From NCBI RefSeq assembly GCF_001653565.1, contig NZ_LYPB01000073.1, positions 1 to 64,000 on the forward strand: DNA of 64,000 bases, in the 5' to 3' direction. The stretch's first letter is position 1, and the number at the start of each line of letters is the position of its first letter. The DNA comes from Paenibacillus oryzisoli (lineage in GTDB: Bacteria > Bacillota > Bacilli > Paenibacillales > NBRC-103111). The notes below the pieces were generated by a model. That model was not told the DNA's origin, ran no database searches, and saw only the letters and a list, made by a program, of their open reading frames with translations. Position numbers and translations under genes: made by a program. Shown here piece after piece: positions 51,913 through 60,924 of this stretch.

Positions 51913-53256
51913 TTACTTTTTATTTTTATCCAAAATAGCTGTTGCATCTTTACGGAAAGCGACTGCTGCCTCTTGCACAGTTATTTTTTTGTACAAAATT
52001 TTCTCGCCGGTATCTTTCAGCAGCTTCTCAATTTCAATCGAGCCCACTGGATTCGGAGGATCCATCGGTGAACTATTTTTCTCAGCCCATGCAACATAGT
52101 CGAATACTTTGATCTCATTCGGACTCAAAAGTGGCTTCAAAGCTTCTTTCACTTTGGAAGCAACAGGCACTCCACGCTCGCCTTTAATAATTTTATTGGC
52201 TTCGATATCATTAATCCAGAAATCAATAAATTTAGCAGCCTCTTCTTGTACTTTGGAACTGTTTGCTATGGACCAATACATACTTGGTTTCAAGAACAAC
52301 CCTTTGTTCGCGTCTGGACCTGGCATCGGCTGCAGAACAAGATCACGTTTAGCTGCATTCGCTAGACCAATGTATTGATTAGACCAACCGTTAGAGGAAA
52401 TCGCATTTCCCAAAGTCATTTCATCATCTTCTGGTGTGCCTTTCTTTTGGGCAGCTTTATCAAGTGGCAGCAAGACGCCAGCATCGTACCACTTTTGAAT
52501 TCGATTAAAATAATCGATAAACATCTTATCGTCGGTATAACCTAACGCAGTACCTTCTGCGTTATACATCTTTTGACCAAGGGTACGCAGATAGTAAGGG
52601 AAGAACACATCATCCCGGAAACCGCCCATGATTTTACCGGCTGCCTTGGCTTTCGTAGCTAATGCATCCATATCCGTCCACGTCCAGTTATTCGTAGGTG
52701 TGTCGATACCTGCTTTTTTCAACATATCCCAGTCCATCATGCTCGTTAACGCATTAACCCCTAAGTTCATAGCGACGAGCTTCCCACCCACTTGACCACC
52801 TGATAAGGCGTTCGGGCTTACATCATCCACATTAAGAACTTTATTTTTCGTAAAAGTCGTTAAATCCGCTAATTGGTTTCTCCCACCATATTGTGTCAAA
52901 TAAGAGATGTCCATCTGTATAATATCTGGCAGTTGATTCGCAGCTGCTTGAGGCGCAAGCTTTTTCCAATAATCATCGAAAGCCGCATATTCAGCTTCAA
53001 TCTTCACATTCGGATGTGCTTTCTCGTACATTTCGATTACTTTCAGCGTATAATCGTGGCGCGCTTGACCACCCCACCAAGCCATGCGAAGCTTTACTGG
53101 TTCCTTACTTGCACTTACTGTTGCACTAGGAGTCGTTGTTGTTGTAGTGGGCGCAGTTGTAGCTCCTCCACTTGAGTTGCTAGAAGTACCCGAAGAACAA
53201 GCGGTTGCTGTGAAAATCATGGATAATGACATTAATGAAACTACTGCCTTTTTCAT
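51913..53256 (-). CDS. ABC transporter sugar-binding lipoprotein (family 1)
   Basis: The 447-aa product has a lipoprotein signal ending TATAC-SSG (lipid-modified cysteine at residue 20) and a Thr/Ser/Ala-rich linker. The solute-binding domain runs from KEPVKLRMAWWGGQARHDYTLKVIEMYEKAHPNVKIEAEYAAFDDYWKKLAPQAAANQLPDIIQMD (about 50-117) to KIIKGERGVPVASKVKEALKPLL (about 370-392). This is the carbohydrate CUT1 pattern of Paenibacillus. AAGGGGAG precedes ATG. No permease or ATPase gene is beside it, so it must serve a transporter encoded elsewhere. Position next to the rhamnogalacturonan lyase suggests pectin oligomer uptake. Confidence 0.88.
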   Translation of the reverse strand: MKKAVVSLMSLSMIFTATACSSGTSSNSSGGATTAPTTTTTTPSATVSASKEPVKLRMAWWGGQARHDYTLKVIEMYEKAHPNVKIEAEYAAFDDYWKKLAPQAAANQLPDIIQMDISYLTQYGGRNQLADLTTFTKNKVLNVDDVSPNALSGGQVGGKLVAMNLGVNALTSMMDWDMLKKAGIDTPTNNWTWTDMDALATKAKAAGKIMGGFRDDVFFPYYLRTLGQKMYNAEGTALGYTDDKMFIDYFNRIQKWYDAGVLLPLDKAAQKKGTPEDDEMTLGNAISSNGWSNQYIGLANAAKRDLVLQPMPGPDANKGLFLKPSMYWSIANSSKVQEEAAKFIDFWINDIEANKIIKGERGVPVASKVKEALKPLLSPNEIKVFDYVAWAEKNSSPMDPPNPVGSIEIEKLLKDTGEKILYKKITVQEAAVAFRKDATAILDKNKK

Positions 53257-53291
53257 GGTTTTTCTCCCCTTTGTACGTACTTGTCAGAAAC

Positions 53292-53305
53292 CGTAATCGC
53301 TTACA
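53292..53305. promoter_or_regulatory. Candidate cre (CcpA) site upstream of the sugar-binding gene
   Basis: On the minus strand TGTAAGCGATTACG fits TGWNANCGNTNWCA except for the last base, 36 nt before the ATG. Confidence 0.5.
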
Positions 53306-53427
53306 TTTCTATTATCTGCTAAAAATTAACATTACGTAATTGAAAAAACCGTCATCTTTGTTCAAATTTCCGATTCTGCTAGGTGTAACTTAGTAACCAT
53401 GCCTAATGTCGTTCTCCTTCTACAGCT

Positions 53428-53478
53428 ACTTCAACTTCAACTTCAACTTCAACTTCAACTTCAACTTCAACTTCAACT
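53428..53478 (+). repeat. 6-bp tandem repeat (ACTTCA), 8.5 copies
   Basis: Uninterrupted hexamer repeat in the gap after the sugar-binding gene. It would be slippage-prone; not within a gene. Confidence 0.95.
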
Positions 53479-53542
53479 AAATCTACTTCCACTCACACCT
53501 CTGCTACCGCAACTTAACATTTCCCCGCCTCCCCAAACAAAT

Positions 53543-53727
53543 TAAATAGATTTTATGTTGTTATTTGGGCTGATTCACGCTATTTGAGAGCAATAGATGG
53601 ATTTCATACAGTTAAATTCTGCTAATATGCACCAATCTAATTATTCTTCTCAGATTAGCTGTACATTTTCCATCTATTCGCAATATTTCAAGTTAATTTC
53701 CAATATTAGCTGTACTTTTTACATTTA
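53543..53727 (+). repeat. Four-hairpin interspersed element, copy B
   Basis: Four 21-bp units start at 53543, 53594, 53656 and 53707, the same 51/62/51 spacing and total length (185 bp) as copy A at 4338-4522. The units are TARMTG-N9-CAKYTA types with more decay (unit 1 is TAAATA ... TTGTTA). The 30-nt spacer between units 3 and 4 shares TTC-x-TTT-AAG-AATTTCC-AA with copy A. Non-coding. Confidence 0.7.
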
Positions 53728-53785
53728 TTTATAAATCCAGCTACTCAACTGATCAAACTTCTACTCCTTATGCGGTATAGAAAAA

Positions 53786-53811
53786 GACAGCACCCCATTA
53801 CAGGCACTGTC
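53786..53811 (-). terminator. Terminator of the 5'-3' exonuclease gene
   Basis: GACAG(C)ACC ... GGCACTGTC arms with TTTTTC after them on the minus strand, 14 nt past the stop. Confidence 0.8.
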
Positions 53812-53824
53812 CCGATTACCTATC

Positions 53825-54700
53825 CTATCCAATCAATCTGATTAGTCCTTTGTAGGCAATCTCATCGAATTTGCTAATGACCTTCTCCCGATCCATCGCC
53901 CACATGCAATCCTCAAGCGCACAAGCAACCGGTGCATCCAAGCGAATCGTCGCCAGATCTAGCGAAAGATGCAGCATATCCAGCTCCGCCTCGATCTTCG
54001 CACGCACGCCCTTCGGGAGTGCAGCTAAGTTCTCTAGTATGCCAGCAATGTTCACATACTCATTGAGTAACTTCGTTGCTGTTTTCTCACCTATCCCTTT
54101 GACCCCTGGATAATTATCTGCTGTGTCCCCCGTTAACCCCTTCAAATCAATGATTTGAGCTGGGGTTAGGCTTTTCTCCTCCATGAGCGTTTCTAGCGTG
54201 TACACCATGTAGTTGGATTGCCCTTTTTTCATAATAATAACTTCGGTATTCTCATCTACCAGCTGGAGCATATCATGATCCCCAGTTAAGATCTGGACTT
54301 TCGTATGCGGGCTGTAGAAACGAGCCAAAGTGCCGATACAATCATCTGCTTCATAACCTGGAACACCGACATTCGGAATATTGAAAGAAGCTGTCACTTC
54401 TTTGACCAGGTCAAATTGTGGAATCAACTCTTCAGGCGCAGGTCCGCGATTCGCTTTGTACGCTTCGAATTTCTCCGTACGGAAGGTCTTGCTTCCCATA
54501 TCCCAACAACATACGACGTGAGTGGGTTTGAATGTCCCAATCGCATCGAGCAAATATTTCAGAAATCCATATACACCGTTGATCGGCACGCCGTGATCGG
54601 TTCTCATGATATAACCACTGGATGATGTTGCGTAATACCCGCGAAATAATAAGGCCATGCCGTCTACAAGCAGCACAGATTCAGATGAATGTTGTGACAT
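53825..54700 (-). CDS. 5'-3' exonuclease (PolA-type N-terminal domain, stand-alone)
   Basis: The product of about 291 aa is a stand-alone structure-specific 5' nuclease like B. subtilis ExoA/YpcP. The start is MSQHSSESVLLVDGMALLFRGYYA (catalytic acid in VDGM near residue 12). Other motifs are HVVCCWDMGSKTFRTEKFEAYKANRG (about 62-87), PGYEADDCIGTLARFY (about 116-131), LTGDHDMLQLVDENTEV (about 141-157), and the helix-hairpin-helix LKGLTGDTADNYPGVKGIGEKTATKLL (about 187-213). It removes RNA primers or flaps. A reading frame 32 codons longer exists, but GGGAG precedes the ATG 54700, where the family begins. Confidence 0.93.
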   Translation of the reverse strand: MSQHSSESVLLVDGMALLFRGYYATSSSGYIMRTDHGVPINGVYGFLKYLLDAIGTFKPTHVVCCWDMGSKTFRTEKFEAYKANRGPAPEELIPQFDLVKEVTASFNIPNVGVPGYEADDCIGTLARFYSPHTKVQILTGDHDMLQLVDENTEVIIMKKGQSNYMVYTLETLMEEKSLTPAQIIDLKGLTGDTADNYPGVKGIGEKTATKLLNEYVNIAGILENLAALPKGVRAKIEAELDMLHLSLDLATIRLDAPVACALEDCMWAMDREKVISKFDEIAYKGLIRLIG

Positions 54701-54778
54701 AAATAATTGCTCCCATTCCTGTGAAGATATGAATTCATTACAACCAGTATAGCACGGTACATACATCCCCGACACGCA

Positions 54779-54817
54779 AAAACCCGCCATCAGCAAAAGT
54801 TACCAATGACGGGTTTT
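54779..54817 (-). terminator. Terminator of the SsuE-like gene
   Basis: AAAACCCGCCAT ... ATG-AC-GGGTTTT arms on the plus strand; T5 follows on the minus strand. Confidence 0.75.
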
Positions 54818-54941
54818 ATCCTAACTATTCAAATAAGTCCTCTTGCTGCCAATCATCAGCCAAACCACAATAAATAGGAGTGTACCACGGTCATCATGAC
54901 CTCTGAGACAACTCCCATTTCGTTATTCTAAGCAATGACGA

Positions 54942-55484
54942 TTAGCGGCTTGTATGCCATTTGATTTCCTGAATGAATTGGGATACGGACTCCTGCAAAC
55001 GAGCAGTGATCTCATCGTCGAGAATCGCTTGTCCTTGTTCTCCCCATGTCACTTGTTTATCAAGCACATATACGCCTTGTAAAATATTCTGGGCACCTAG
55101 GACAGACAACACAGGTTTGAGTGCATAATCAATCGCGAGCAAGTGCGCGTAAGTTCCTCCAACTGCTAATGGGAGTACAATTTTACGCTCGAGTCCCTTT
55201 TGCGGGAGCAGATCCAAGAATGCCTTCAACACGCCTGTGTAGGAAGCTTTGTAAACAGGTGTAGCTACGAATACAGCATCAGCTTCAGCTACGCGCTTAC
55301 TCGCATCAACAATGGCTTCACTGTCGAACTTCGCATATAACAAATCCTCTGGAGGCAGATCGCGAACCTTGATCCAATCTACTTCTAGTCCTGCTTGCAG
55401 AAGTTCACTCTTAGCCACTTCAATTACACCATGTAATCGGGATGTTGGAGTTGGACTGCCTGAAATAATTACTACTTTAGCCAT
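54942..55484 (-). CDS. ssuE: NADPH-dependent FMN reductase, SsuE-like
   Basis: The product of about 180 aa is a flavodoxin-fold reductase with the flavin loop ISGSPTPTSRLHGV (about residues 6-19). The signature VFVATPVYKASYTGVLKAFLDLLPQKGL (about 71-98) and VLPLAVGGTYAHLLAIDYALKPVLSVLGA (about 102-130) are typical of SsuE-type reductases that give FMNH2 to alkanesulfonate monooxygenase. No ssu monooxygenase or transporter is nearby, so the partner is unclear. The ATG 55484 has GGAG 10 nt before it; a GTG three codons upstream sits one nt from that site. Confidence 0.83.
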   Translation of the reverse strand: MAKVVIISGSPTPTSRLHGVIEVAKSELLQAGLEVDWIKVRDLPPEDLLYAKFDSEAIVDASKRVAEADAVFVATPVYKASYTGVLKAFLDLLPQKGLERKIVLPLAVGGTYAHLLAIDYALKPVLSVLGAQNILQGVYVLDKQVTWGEQGQAILDDEITARLQESVSQFIQEIKWHTSR

Positions 55485-55522
55485 CGAATTCACGCTCCAT
55501 TAGCAATTTGTGGGTAAATAAA

Positions 55523-55564
55523 GAGACTCCGCCTCCATGTATTCGGGTACATAGTGGGAGTCTC
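55523..55564 (-). terminator. Terminator of the glycosyltransferase gene
   Basis: GAGACTCC and GGGAGTCTC arms; the minus-strand flank is TTTATTT. Confidence 0.8.
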
Positions 55565-55650
55565 CTGCTGTTTGGTCGACTTCTTCCAATTCATAGTAAT
55601 TCACTTGGAATTATATTACCATGCCTTCTAAGCGACGTCAATCCGTCCCT

Positions 55651-58600
55651 TTAAAAGAAATTCCAACCCGGCAACCATCGTAAGAAGAACGAATATTTCG
55701 CGGGTATGATCATCCCCGATAGAATCGGATAGAACAATGCGAATAACACGAAAACGGCAGCTAAGTAGCCATAGACCCATCTTCTCCGTTGCAGTTTCAG
55801 TTGTCCCTGCTCCAAATAGTCCTTGATGTAGTAGGTCAGAATCAGCACTAGGAATGGTACCATAGCAAAATAGTGATAAATAAACGTGAGTCGTGGCACT
55901 AACATCCACGGCAGGTATTGTGAACAGTAAGCAATTAGCAGCACACGAAGCAATTTATCTTTGCGTTTGAACGCGAGATAGAAAGACATTAATACGGCTA
56001 GAAAGCCTGGCCACCATACCAATGGGTTACCGAATGAGACGATACTCGAAAGCATGCCCTGAGGCATCAACTTCGCTTGATAATACCAGATCGGGCGTAT
56101 CATCATCGGCCATTCCCACCATGGGGAGGAGAACGGATGTGTCGCGACGAGATCCTTATGGTATTTGTACATATGTACCTGATACGTCACAACATCTTTC
56201 AACTGATGTCCAGGACCTGGAACCATCATGAAAGGAATATAGGATAACGTGTAGATGCCTACCGGCACGATAACAAACATGAGCACGCACCAGAGAATCG
56301 TAAGGAGAGTGTTTCGTACGAAAACTTTTTGGACATGCTGAAGCTTCGTAGATTCCTCTACAGAGAGAAGGTCATCGTAACCGGCATTACCCTCTTCCCC
56401 TTCATCACGACTGTTCTCCCTCCTTATACGCTTCGCAAATTGGTACTCTCGGTACCGCTCCCATAGCGAAATGAATAATAGGACAGCCAAGCCAGCACCA
56501 CCGTATATAACGATCCACTTGGAAGCCGCGCCGATTCCGAAGAAAAGACCCGAAAGTCCTAGTGGGATTAATGTCGCCCACAGCTTGTCACGGTAAAAGC
56601 TCAACGTGGTATACCGATACATGAAATAGAACATGAGCATAATGAAAAACACGCCGTATACATCAATCGTGGAAATTCTTGTCTGAGCAAAATGCATGAA
56701 ATCAAAGCTGAGTAAAAAGGCAGCAATAAGGGCATATTCAGAACGGCCAAACATTCGCTTCGCGAACACATACATAATCGGAATCATGCCTACACCGAAT
56801 AGCGTGCCGATAATACGCCAGCCGAATGGATTTAATCCGAACAAGTAAATACCGATGGAAATGAATATTTTGCCCAGCGGCGGATGCGTACTTTCATATG
56901 GCTCAATCTTGTGGAGATGCTCATAAGCCGTTCTTGCATGATAAATCTCATCGAAATACGTACCATTCATATAGGTAGGTGTATAAGGAACAACGCTTGC
57001 CTCATCAAATAAATGGGCGGTTTCCCCCTGGTCAGAGGCGTTGACATCGATCTCTCTCACATTAGCAATTGGTAGTGGTATCGTCCCTCCATCTCCGAAA
57101 ATCCCAATTTCATGAAGATGCAGCTTCGCACTTTCTTGTGTATCGATCACAATCTTCACATATCGCGCCACTTTGTTAGCTTCTACCGTATGCCAAGTGA
57201 ACACCTTCGTATGGTCAGATTTAACTGGCATGGCATCCTGCCACTGTTCACCATCATTAGAAAACCAGTAGGAATAAGCACCTTCTCCAACGCCTGCAAA
57301 GCTATTAATGCGAGTAATCTGATGCGGGCCGCCGAGATCTGCAATGACCGTTTCCCCTGCTTGTGTTGGCTGCCAAAAAGTCGTCGGAGCCTTATGTCCC
57401 CCCAAATGGAACAGCGCAATGATCACATAAACAAGCATAAGAGCGCCTAAATACATGGCATCTTTACGTGAGAAAAAGCGGCCGCGCTTCCCTCTTTCTA
57501 TATGATCCTCTGCCCTATGGAAAATCGCCTTCCACGGTGAAGTTTCTCTTAGATTCGTTGTTTTCTCTTGCAGGTCAACTTCTTCCAGAGGAAGATTCTC
57601 GACCTTGTCGTTAACTGGAGGCGTTGTCTCCCTCACAGTTTCATTCCCATCCCATTTCACGAAAAGCCTCCATCCCAATATACAAGCATAGACAAACATC
57701 ATAACATTGATTGCCGAAACCGTCAGCATCAAAGGATTATACCGCGGAATGTGGTAGTCCTGATGAAAACTCCGCAAGAGCACATCCCCAATATTGATAA
57801 AATGCGTGATACTGAAACCGATAAATAGCCATAGGATTCTGCGATCTTTCAAGTAAATAAAACTTTTTAAAGCTAACAGTAAGCCATAGTGCAAGTAGCG
57901 CTCATGCATTTTGGTCATACACATAAACATAGCCGTGATAAACAAGAACGATATGTATAAGACGGCACCGCGACGTTTCTTTCCGAGCCAATACAGTAGA
58001 CAAACATATAGGATCGACAGAACCATGAAGACAAGTCCCATCCATTTATAAGACATATGCCAGAATCCACTATTGATATCGATGAAGTTACCGCCAAGAA
58101 GCGCGAACAGATTAAAGGCGTTGAGTGACGCATAGGGATAAGAAGCTAACGTACCCGTATACAATTCGAACATCCAACCATAGCCTCTGCCCACTGCAAA
58201 AGGAAATGCGAGTACGACCATCGTAGCTATGCCTGTCAATACGCTTAACAGCCAGACCATCACATTGCGTGCTCGTATCACATCAATTAATAAGAAGATG
58301 CCAAACAGCAGCGCCTGTGGCTTAAGTAAAAGCGCAAGTGCAATAAAGAACGCAGCTTGTGGCAGTTTGCCCTTCATCTGCATTAACAATGTCGCTACAA
58401 TAAACAACATAAAGAAAGAATCAACCTGTCCCCATACTGCGGAATTCGCCCAAATGGCTGGGTTGAAGGCAAATAGGGCAGCAATTGAGAGTGCCGCCTT
58501 CCAGGTACGTGCCCCTTCGTGCTTGCTGAACGCTAGCCGGAATAATAGATAAACCGTACCAAGATCGGCAAGGATGGCAGGCAGCTTCAGGATGAGTAAG

Positions 58601-58896
58601 GAACTGCCACTTTCCCAAGGAATAGATAGCTTATGATGGACAAAGCCCACAACGTATAGGACATACATGTAACCAGGTGGGTAATCTAGAAAATAATCTT
58701 TGGCATTCGTATATAAGTCCTTTAATCCTACCGTATAAGCGCGATCCGCCCACGCCATGAATGTTCGTACATCCGTATCATAGCCTACCCAAATGGGGGC
58801 CAAAACTAGTCTAAGTAGGAAGGCAATCAGAAGTATGAATCCTAGAAGATAAAATGTATAGGGAGCTACTCCCCGTTGCTTGAACCAGCTGACCAT
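55651..58896 (-). CDS. Bimodular membrane glycosyltransferase: GT with PMT-family C-terminus and discoidin-like insert
   Basis: The 1081-aa product has two polytopic halves. The first (about residues 1-420) resembles a DUF2029/PIG-M-like mannosyltransferase (DVRTFMAWADRAYTVG near 40, DYPPGYMYVLYVVG near 67, NSAVWGQVDSFFMLFIVATLL near 150). Between about 500 and 615 is an F5/8 (discoidin)-type domain (WQPTQAGETVIADLGGPHQITRINSF, WFSNDGEQWQDAM, RYVKIVIDTQES). The second half (about 640-1081) is protein O-mannosyltransferase-like (YFDEIYHARTAYEHL, ESTHPPLGKIFISIGI, PMT_4TMC-type SSPWWEWPMMIRPIWYYQ). It probably moves a sugar from a polyprenyl carrier to a surface protein or polymer. AAGGAG precedes ATG. 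Confidence 0.85.
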   Translation of the reverse strand: MVSWFKQRGVAPYTFYLLGFILLIAFLLRLVLAPIWVGYDTDVRTFMAWADRAYTVGLKDLYTNAKDYFLDYPPGYMYVLYVVGFVHHKLSIPWESGSSLLILKLPAILADLGTVYLLFRLAFSKHEGARTWKAALSIAALFAFNPAIWANSAVWGQVDSFFMLFIVATLLMQMKGKLPQAAFFIALALLLKPQALLFGIFLLIDVIRARNVMVWLLSVLTGIATMVVLAFPFAVGRGYGWMFELYTGTLASYPYASLNAFNLFALLGGNFIDINSGFWHMSYKWMGLVFMVLSILYVCLLYWLGKKRRGAVLYISFLFITAMFMCMTKMHERYLHYGLLLALKSFIYLKDRRILWLFIGFSITHFINIGDVLLRSFHQDYHIPRYNPLMLTVSAINVMMFVYACILGWRLFVKWDGNETVRETTPPVNDKVENLPLEEVDLQEKTTNLRETSPWKAIFHRAEDHIERGKRGRFFSRKDAMYLGALMLVYVIIALFHLGGHKAPTTFWQPTQAGETVIADLGGPHQITRINSFAGVGEGAYSYWFSNDGEQWQDAMPVKSDHTKVFTWHTVEANKVARYVKIVIDTQESAKLHLHEIGIFGDGGTIPLPIANVREIDVNASDQGETAHLFDEASVVPYTPTYMNGTYFDEIYHARTAYEHLHKIEPYESTHPPLGKIFISIGIYLFGLNPFGWRIIGTLFGVGMIPIMYVFAKRMFGRSEYALIAAFLLSFDFMHFAQTRISTIDVYGVFFIMLMFYFMYRYTTLSFYRDKLWATLIPLGLSGLFFGIGAASKWIVIYGGAGLAVLLFISLWERYREYQFAKRIRRENSRDEGEEGNAGYDDLLSVEESTKLQHVQKVFVRNTLLTILWCVLMFVIVPVGIYTLSYIPFMMVPGPGHQLKDVVTYQVHMYKYHKDLVATHPFSSPWWEWPMMIRPIWYYQAKLMPQGMLSSIVSFGNPLVWWPGFLAVLMSFYLAFKRKDKLLRVLLIAYCSQYLPWMLVPRLTFIYHYFAMVPFLVLILTYYIKDYLEQGQLKLQRRRWVYGYLAAVFVLFALFYPILSGMIIPAKYSFFLRWLPGWNFF

Positions 58897-58964
58897 GCGG
58901 GCATCTCCTTAGCTTTGAACTATCCTTATTATACCCCTCCACACTCATACAGAAAAGGAAAAAA

Positions 58965-58984
58965 GCACCGACAATAGTCAGTGC
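58965..58984 (-). terminator. Terminator overlapping the stop of the 76-aa gene
   Basis: GCACCGAC-AATA-GTCAGTGC stem with TTTTTTCC on the minus strand. Confidence 0.8.
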
Positions 58985-59208
58985 TTAGGTTCAATCTTTT
59001 CGATACGTTCACAAATGTCATGCAACCACTCGTAATCCCCTGTCTGGGAGGCGCAGAGTGACAAGTTTTCTAGTTTTAATCGATTCCATACATACGTCGC
59101 ATTCGCTTCCATGCATAGCATTAATTCTTCTTGTTCGCCTCGAGTTAGCTCTCTGGCTCTGCGTAGTGTCCATAGTTCCGCCATACGTTGATGAACGGCT
59201 AACATCAT
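58978..59208 (-). CDS. Small conserved-looking protein, 76 aa
   Basis: I do not know a function. MMLAVHQRMAELWTLRRARELTRGEQEELMLCMEANATYVWNRLKLENLSLCASQTGDYEWLHDICERIE is almost all helical. Such short proteins are common in Paenibacillus genomes and are annotated as hypothetical. AGGGGG is near the ATG. It is followed at once by a terminator, which supports its being expressed. No TM helix or signal. Confidence 0.65.
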   Translation of the reverse strand: MMLAVHQRMAELWTLRRARELTRGEQEELMLCMEANATYVWNRLKLENLSLCASQTGDYEWLHDICERIEKIEPKH

Positions 59209-59325
59209 TCATAGCCCCCTGCTCTGTGGAGTCGCTTTCATTAGCTAGTATGGACAAAGATAGGAGACTCGAAACAGTATCCTACTCTATTTGTCGTCAT
59301 GGCTATTGATATGAAAAGGAAGAAA

Positions 59326-59353
59326 GCAAGAGAGCTCGTCCGCTCTCTTGCTA
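59326..59353 (-). terminator. Terminator of the 63-aa gene
   Basis: AGCAAGAGAGC-TCGTCC-GCTCTCTTGCT stem with TTCTTCC after it on the minus strand; 29 nt past the stop. Confidence 0.85.
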
Positions 59354-59382
59354 TTTGAAATTCTTTCAGTTGAGTACGATTA

Positions 59383-59574
59383 TTAAGGAATATGAACGAC
59401 AGCAATTTTATCAACTGGGAAATAGAAGACAGTACCAGCGTTATTCGCGATAACAACATTACCATTTTGGATACCTAGAAATCTACCTGTATGATTGGGT
59501 GTAGTACCTGCATGAATAGTGATAACTGTTCCAAGTCCAACATGAGCCAAAGTAGCATATACGGAGCAACTCAT
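59383..59574 (-). CDS. Small beta-rich protein, 63 aa, DUF2642-like
   Basis: MSCSVYATLAHVGLGTVITIHAG followed by GRFLGIQNGNVVIANNAGTVFYFPVDKIAVVHIP is a short beta-barrel-like sequence. The end (VFYFPVDKIAVVHIP) recalls small spore-coat-related YuzF/DUF2642 proteins, but I cannot confirm that. It is a single-gene unit with GGGAGG before ATG and a terminator after it. Confidence 0.6.
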   Translation of the reverse strand: MSCSVYATLAHVGLGTVITIHAGTTPNHTGRFLGIQNGNVVIANNAGTVFYFPVDKIAVVHIP

Positions 59575-59692
59575 TGTGTTTTCCTCCCTTCAAACTTTAT
59601 ATGATATCTTATGCATGCTCTTTATTTTTGGTATAGACAAATGAATACTAGAGTGCGTATTTTTTGAGAATAGTGATCTAGCGCATAATAAA

Positions 59693-59738
59693 AATAACCC
59701 CTTCTATCTCAATTCTCATTGAAATAGAAAGGGTTATT
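59693..59738 (-). terminator. Terminator of the DGQHR pair
   Basis: AATAACCC and GGGTTATT with inner TTCTAT/ATAGAA pairs, 11 nt past the stop; T-rich flank TTTTATTAT on the minus strand. Confidence 0.9.
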
Positions 59739-59748
59739 GGGTTTACAA

Positions 59749-60924
59749 CTAGGCAGAGGATACTTCTTCGGAGTCGTTTGCGGAATCCGTGCCCTCTAAG
59801 AAGAATTGCACAAGTTTGGCATGTTTTTTCAACGATTTCTCATGGATGAGGTTGATTTTACCATTATCCAATGAGCCAAATACATAGATTAACTCTTCAT
59901 TGTCATGGGACCAATCGAAGCCTTCTAGCAATTGTAAGGACTGTGTCCACTCATCGTTATATTCGCCATTAGGGAATAAGAAACGATTCGCATACAGCGC
60001 AATACTTTCCTGAATCACACGATTCGCGGATGTATATTGGGCCAATCCTGGCTGCTCTGGCATCATCGGTAGAATCGTATTAAAGAATTGATGCAGAATT
60101 TCCACATACGTCGATGGGTCATGTCGAATTTTACGTTGTAGTTCATAGGACGGCTGCATTCTACCTGAGAAGAGCATCGTCGCCGTTGCATACAACCAGC
60201 TGAAACAAGTAAAGTTACGGTTAAAAGAGGTCAAGTTGCTGCGTCTCTCCACACCCGCTGCCTTCAGATACACATTGTGATCCACGACTTGTTGAATAAC
60301 CAGATTAAGCGGATCAATGGAATCAAAGGAATGGCCGAGTTCTTTACTAACCAACTGCACTTTGGAGTTGATGTCGCCAAATAACTGTTGCTCTTCTTCC
60401 TCTGTTAGGCCAATATAAATCTGCACGGCAAGCTGTGTTTCCATCAGGTCCAACCGTCTACCTTCAAGTTGATTAATCGTACCTTCCGTTTCTTCAACCT
60501 CTTGCTTAATCTCCGCATCATCACTAAACTTCCGTTGTTTAATCTTCAGCAGAGCCAGCTTCTTCTCAAAGCGTCGAACTTCTTTCTGCATCTGATCATT
60601 CACGTAACCAAGTGCTAGAATCCGATGCTGCCCATCAAGAATCGACAGTTTCGATCCATGACGTAGAAGGAATTCCTTCGCTCCCTTAGAAAGTTGGTTC
60701 ACCTCGCGAAGCGATAAGGTTACTGGTCCGAAGAACACATGGTCCAATTCGCGTTCTTGCAAATAAGTCGAAATCTTCCGGCGCTGCATATTACTCAGCT
60801 TCCGTTGAACCATGGGATCGATCATCGTATAGTTCAGCAGATCCTGAACGCGCAAAGCTACAGTCGCGAGACCGAACCTTTCGCAGAAAGGATGGATAGT
60901 CATTTTCAGGCGTAATCCTTCCAT
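59749..60924 (-). CDS. DGQHR-domain protein (DndB-like), second of a pair
   Basis: The 391-aa product has the signature SILDGQHRILALGYVND (DGQHR at residues 97-101) and QQLFGDINSKVQLVSKELG (about 187-205), both features of the DndB/DpdB superfamily. In phosphorothioation systems DndB is a ParB-like regulator. A charged coiled stretch (MQKEVRRFEKKLALLKIKQRKFSDDAEIKQEVEETEGTINQLEGR, about 112-156) separates them. The acidic C-terminus ends NDSEEVSSA. It starts at the TAATG junction with the upstream DGQHR gene and has AAGGAGG before it. No dndCDE, dptFGH, dpd or phosphorothioation genes are in the window. Length and motifs match the upstream partner loosely, so they are diverged paralogues. Confidence 0.85.
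   Translation of the reverse strand: MEGLRLKMTIHPFCERFGLATVALRVQDLLNYTMIDPMVQRKLSNMQRRKISTYLQERELDHVFFGPVTLSLREVNQLSKGAKEFLLRHGSKLSILDGQHRILALGYVNDQMQKEVRRFEKKLALLKIKQRKFSDDAEIKQEVEETEGTINQLEGRRLDLMETQLAVQIYIGLTEEEEQQLFGDINSKVQLVSKELGHSFDSIDPLNLVIQQVVDHNVYLKAAGVERRSNLTSFNRNFTCFSWLYATATMLFSGRMQPSYELQRKIRHDPSTYVEILHQFFNTILPMMPEQPGLAQYTSANRVIQESIALYANRFLFPNGEYNDEWTQSLQLLEGFDWSHDNEELIYVFGSLDNGKINLIHEKSLKKHAKLVQFFLEGTDSANDSEEVSSA

Noticed and set aside
54701..54796. Longer start for the 5'-3' exonuclease
   Set aside because: The 32 extra residues do not match the family and lack a ribosome site; GGGAG precedes ATG 54700.
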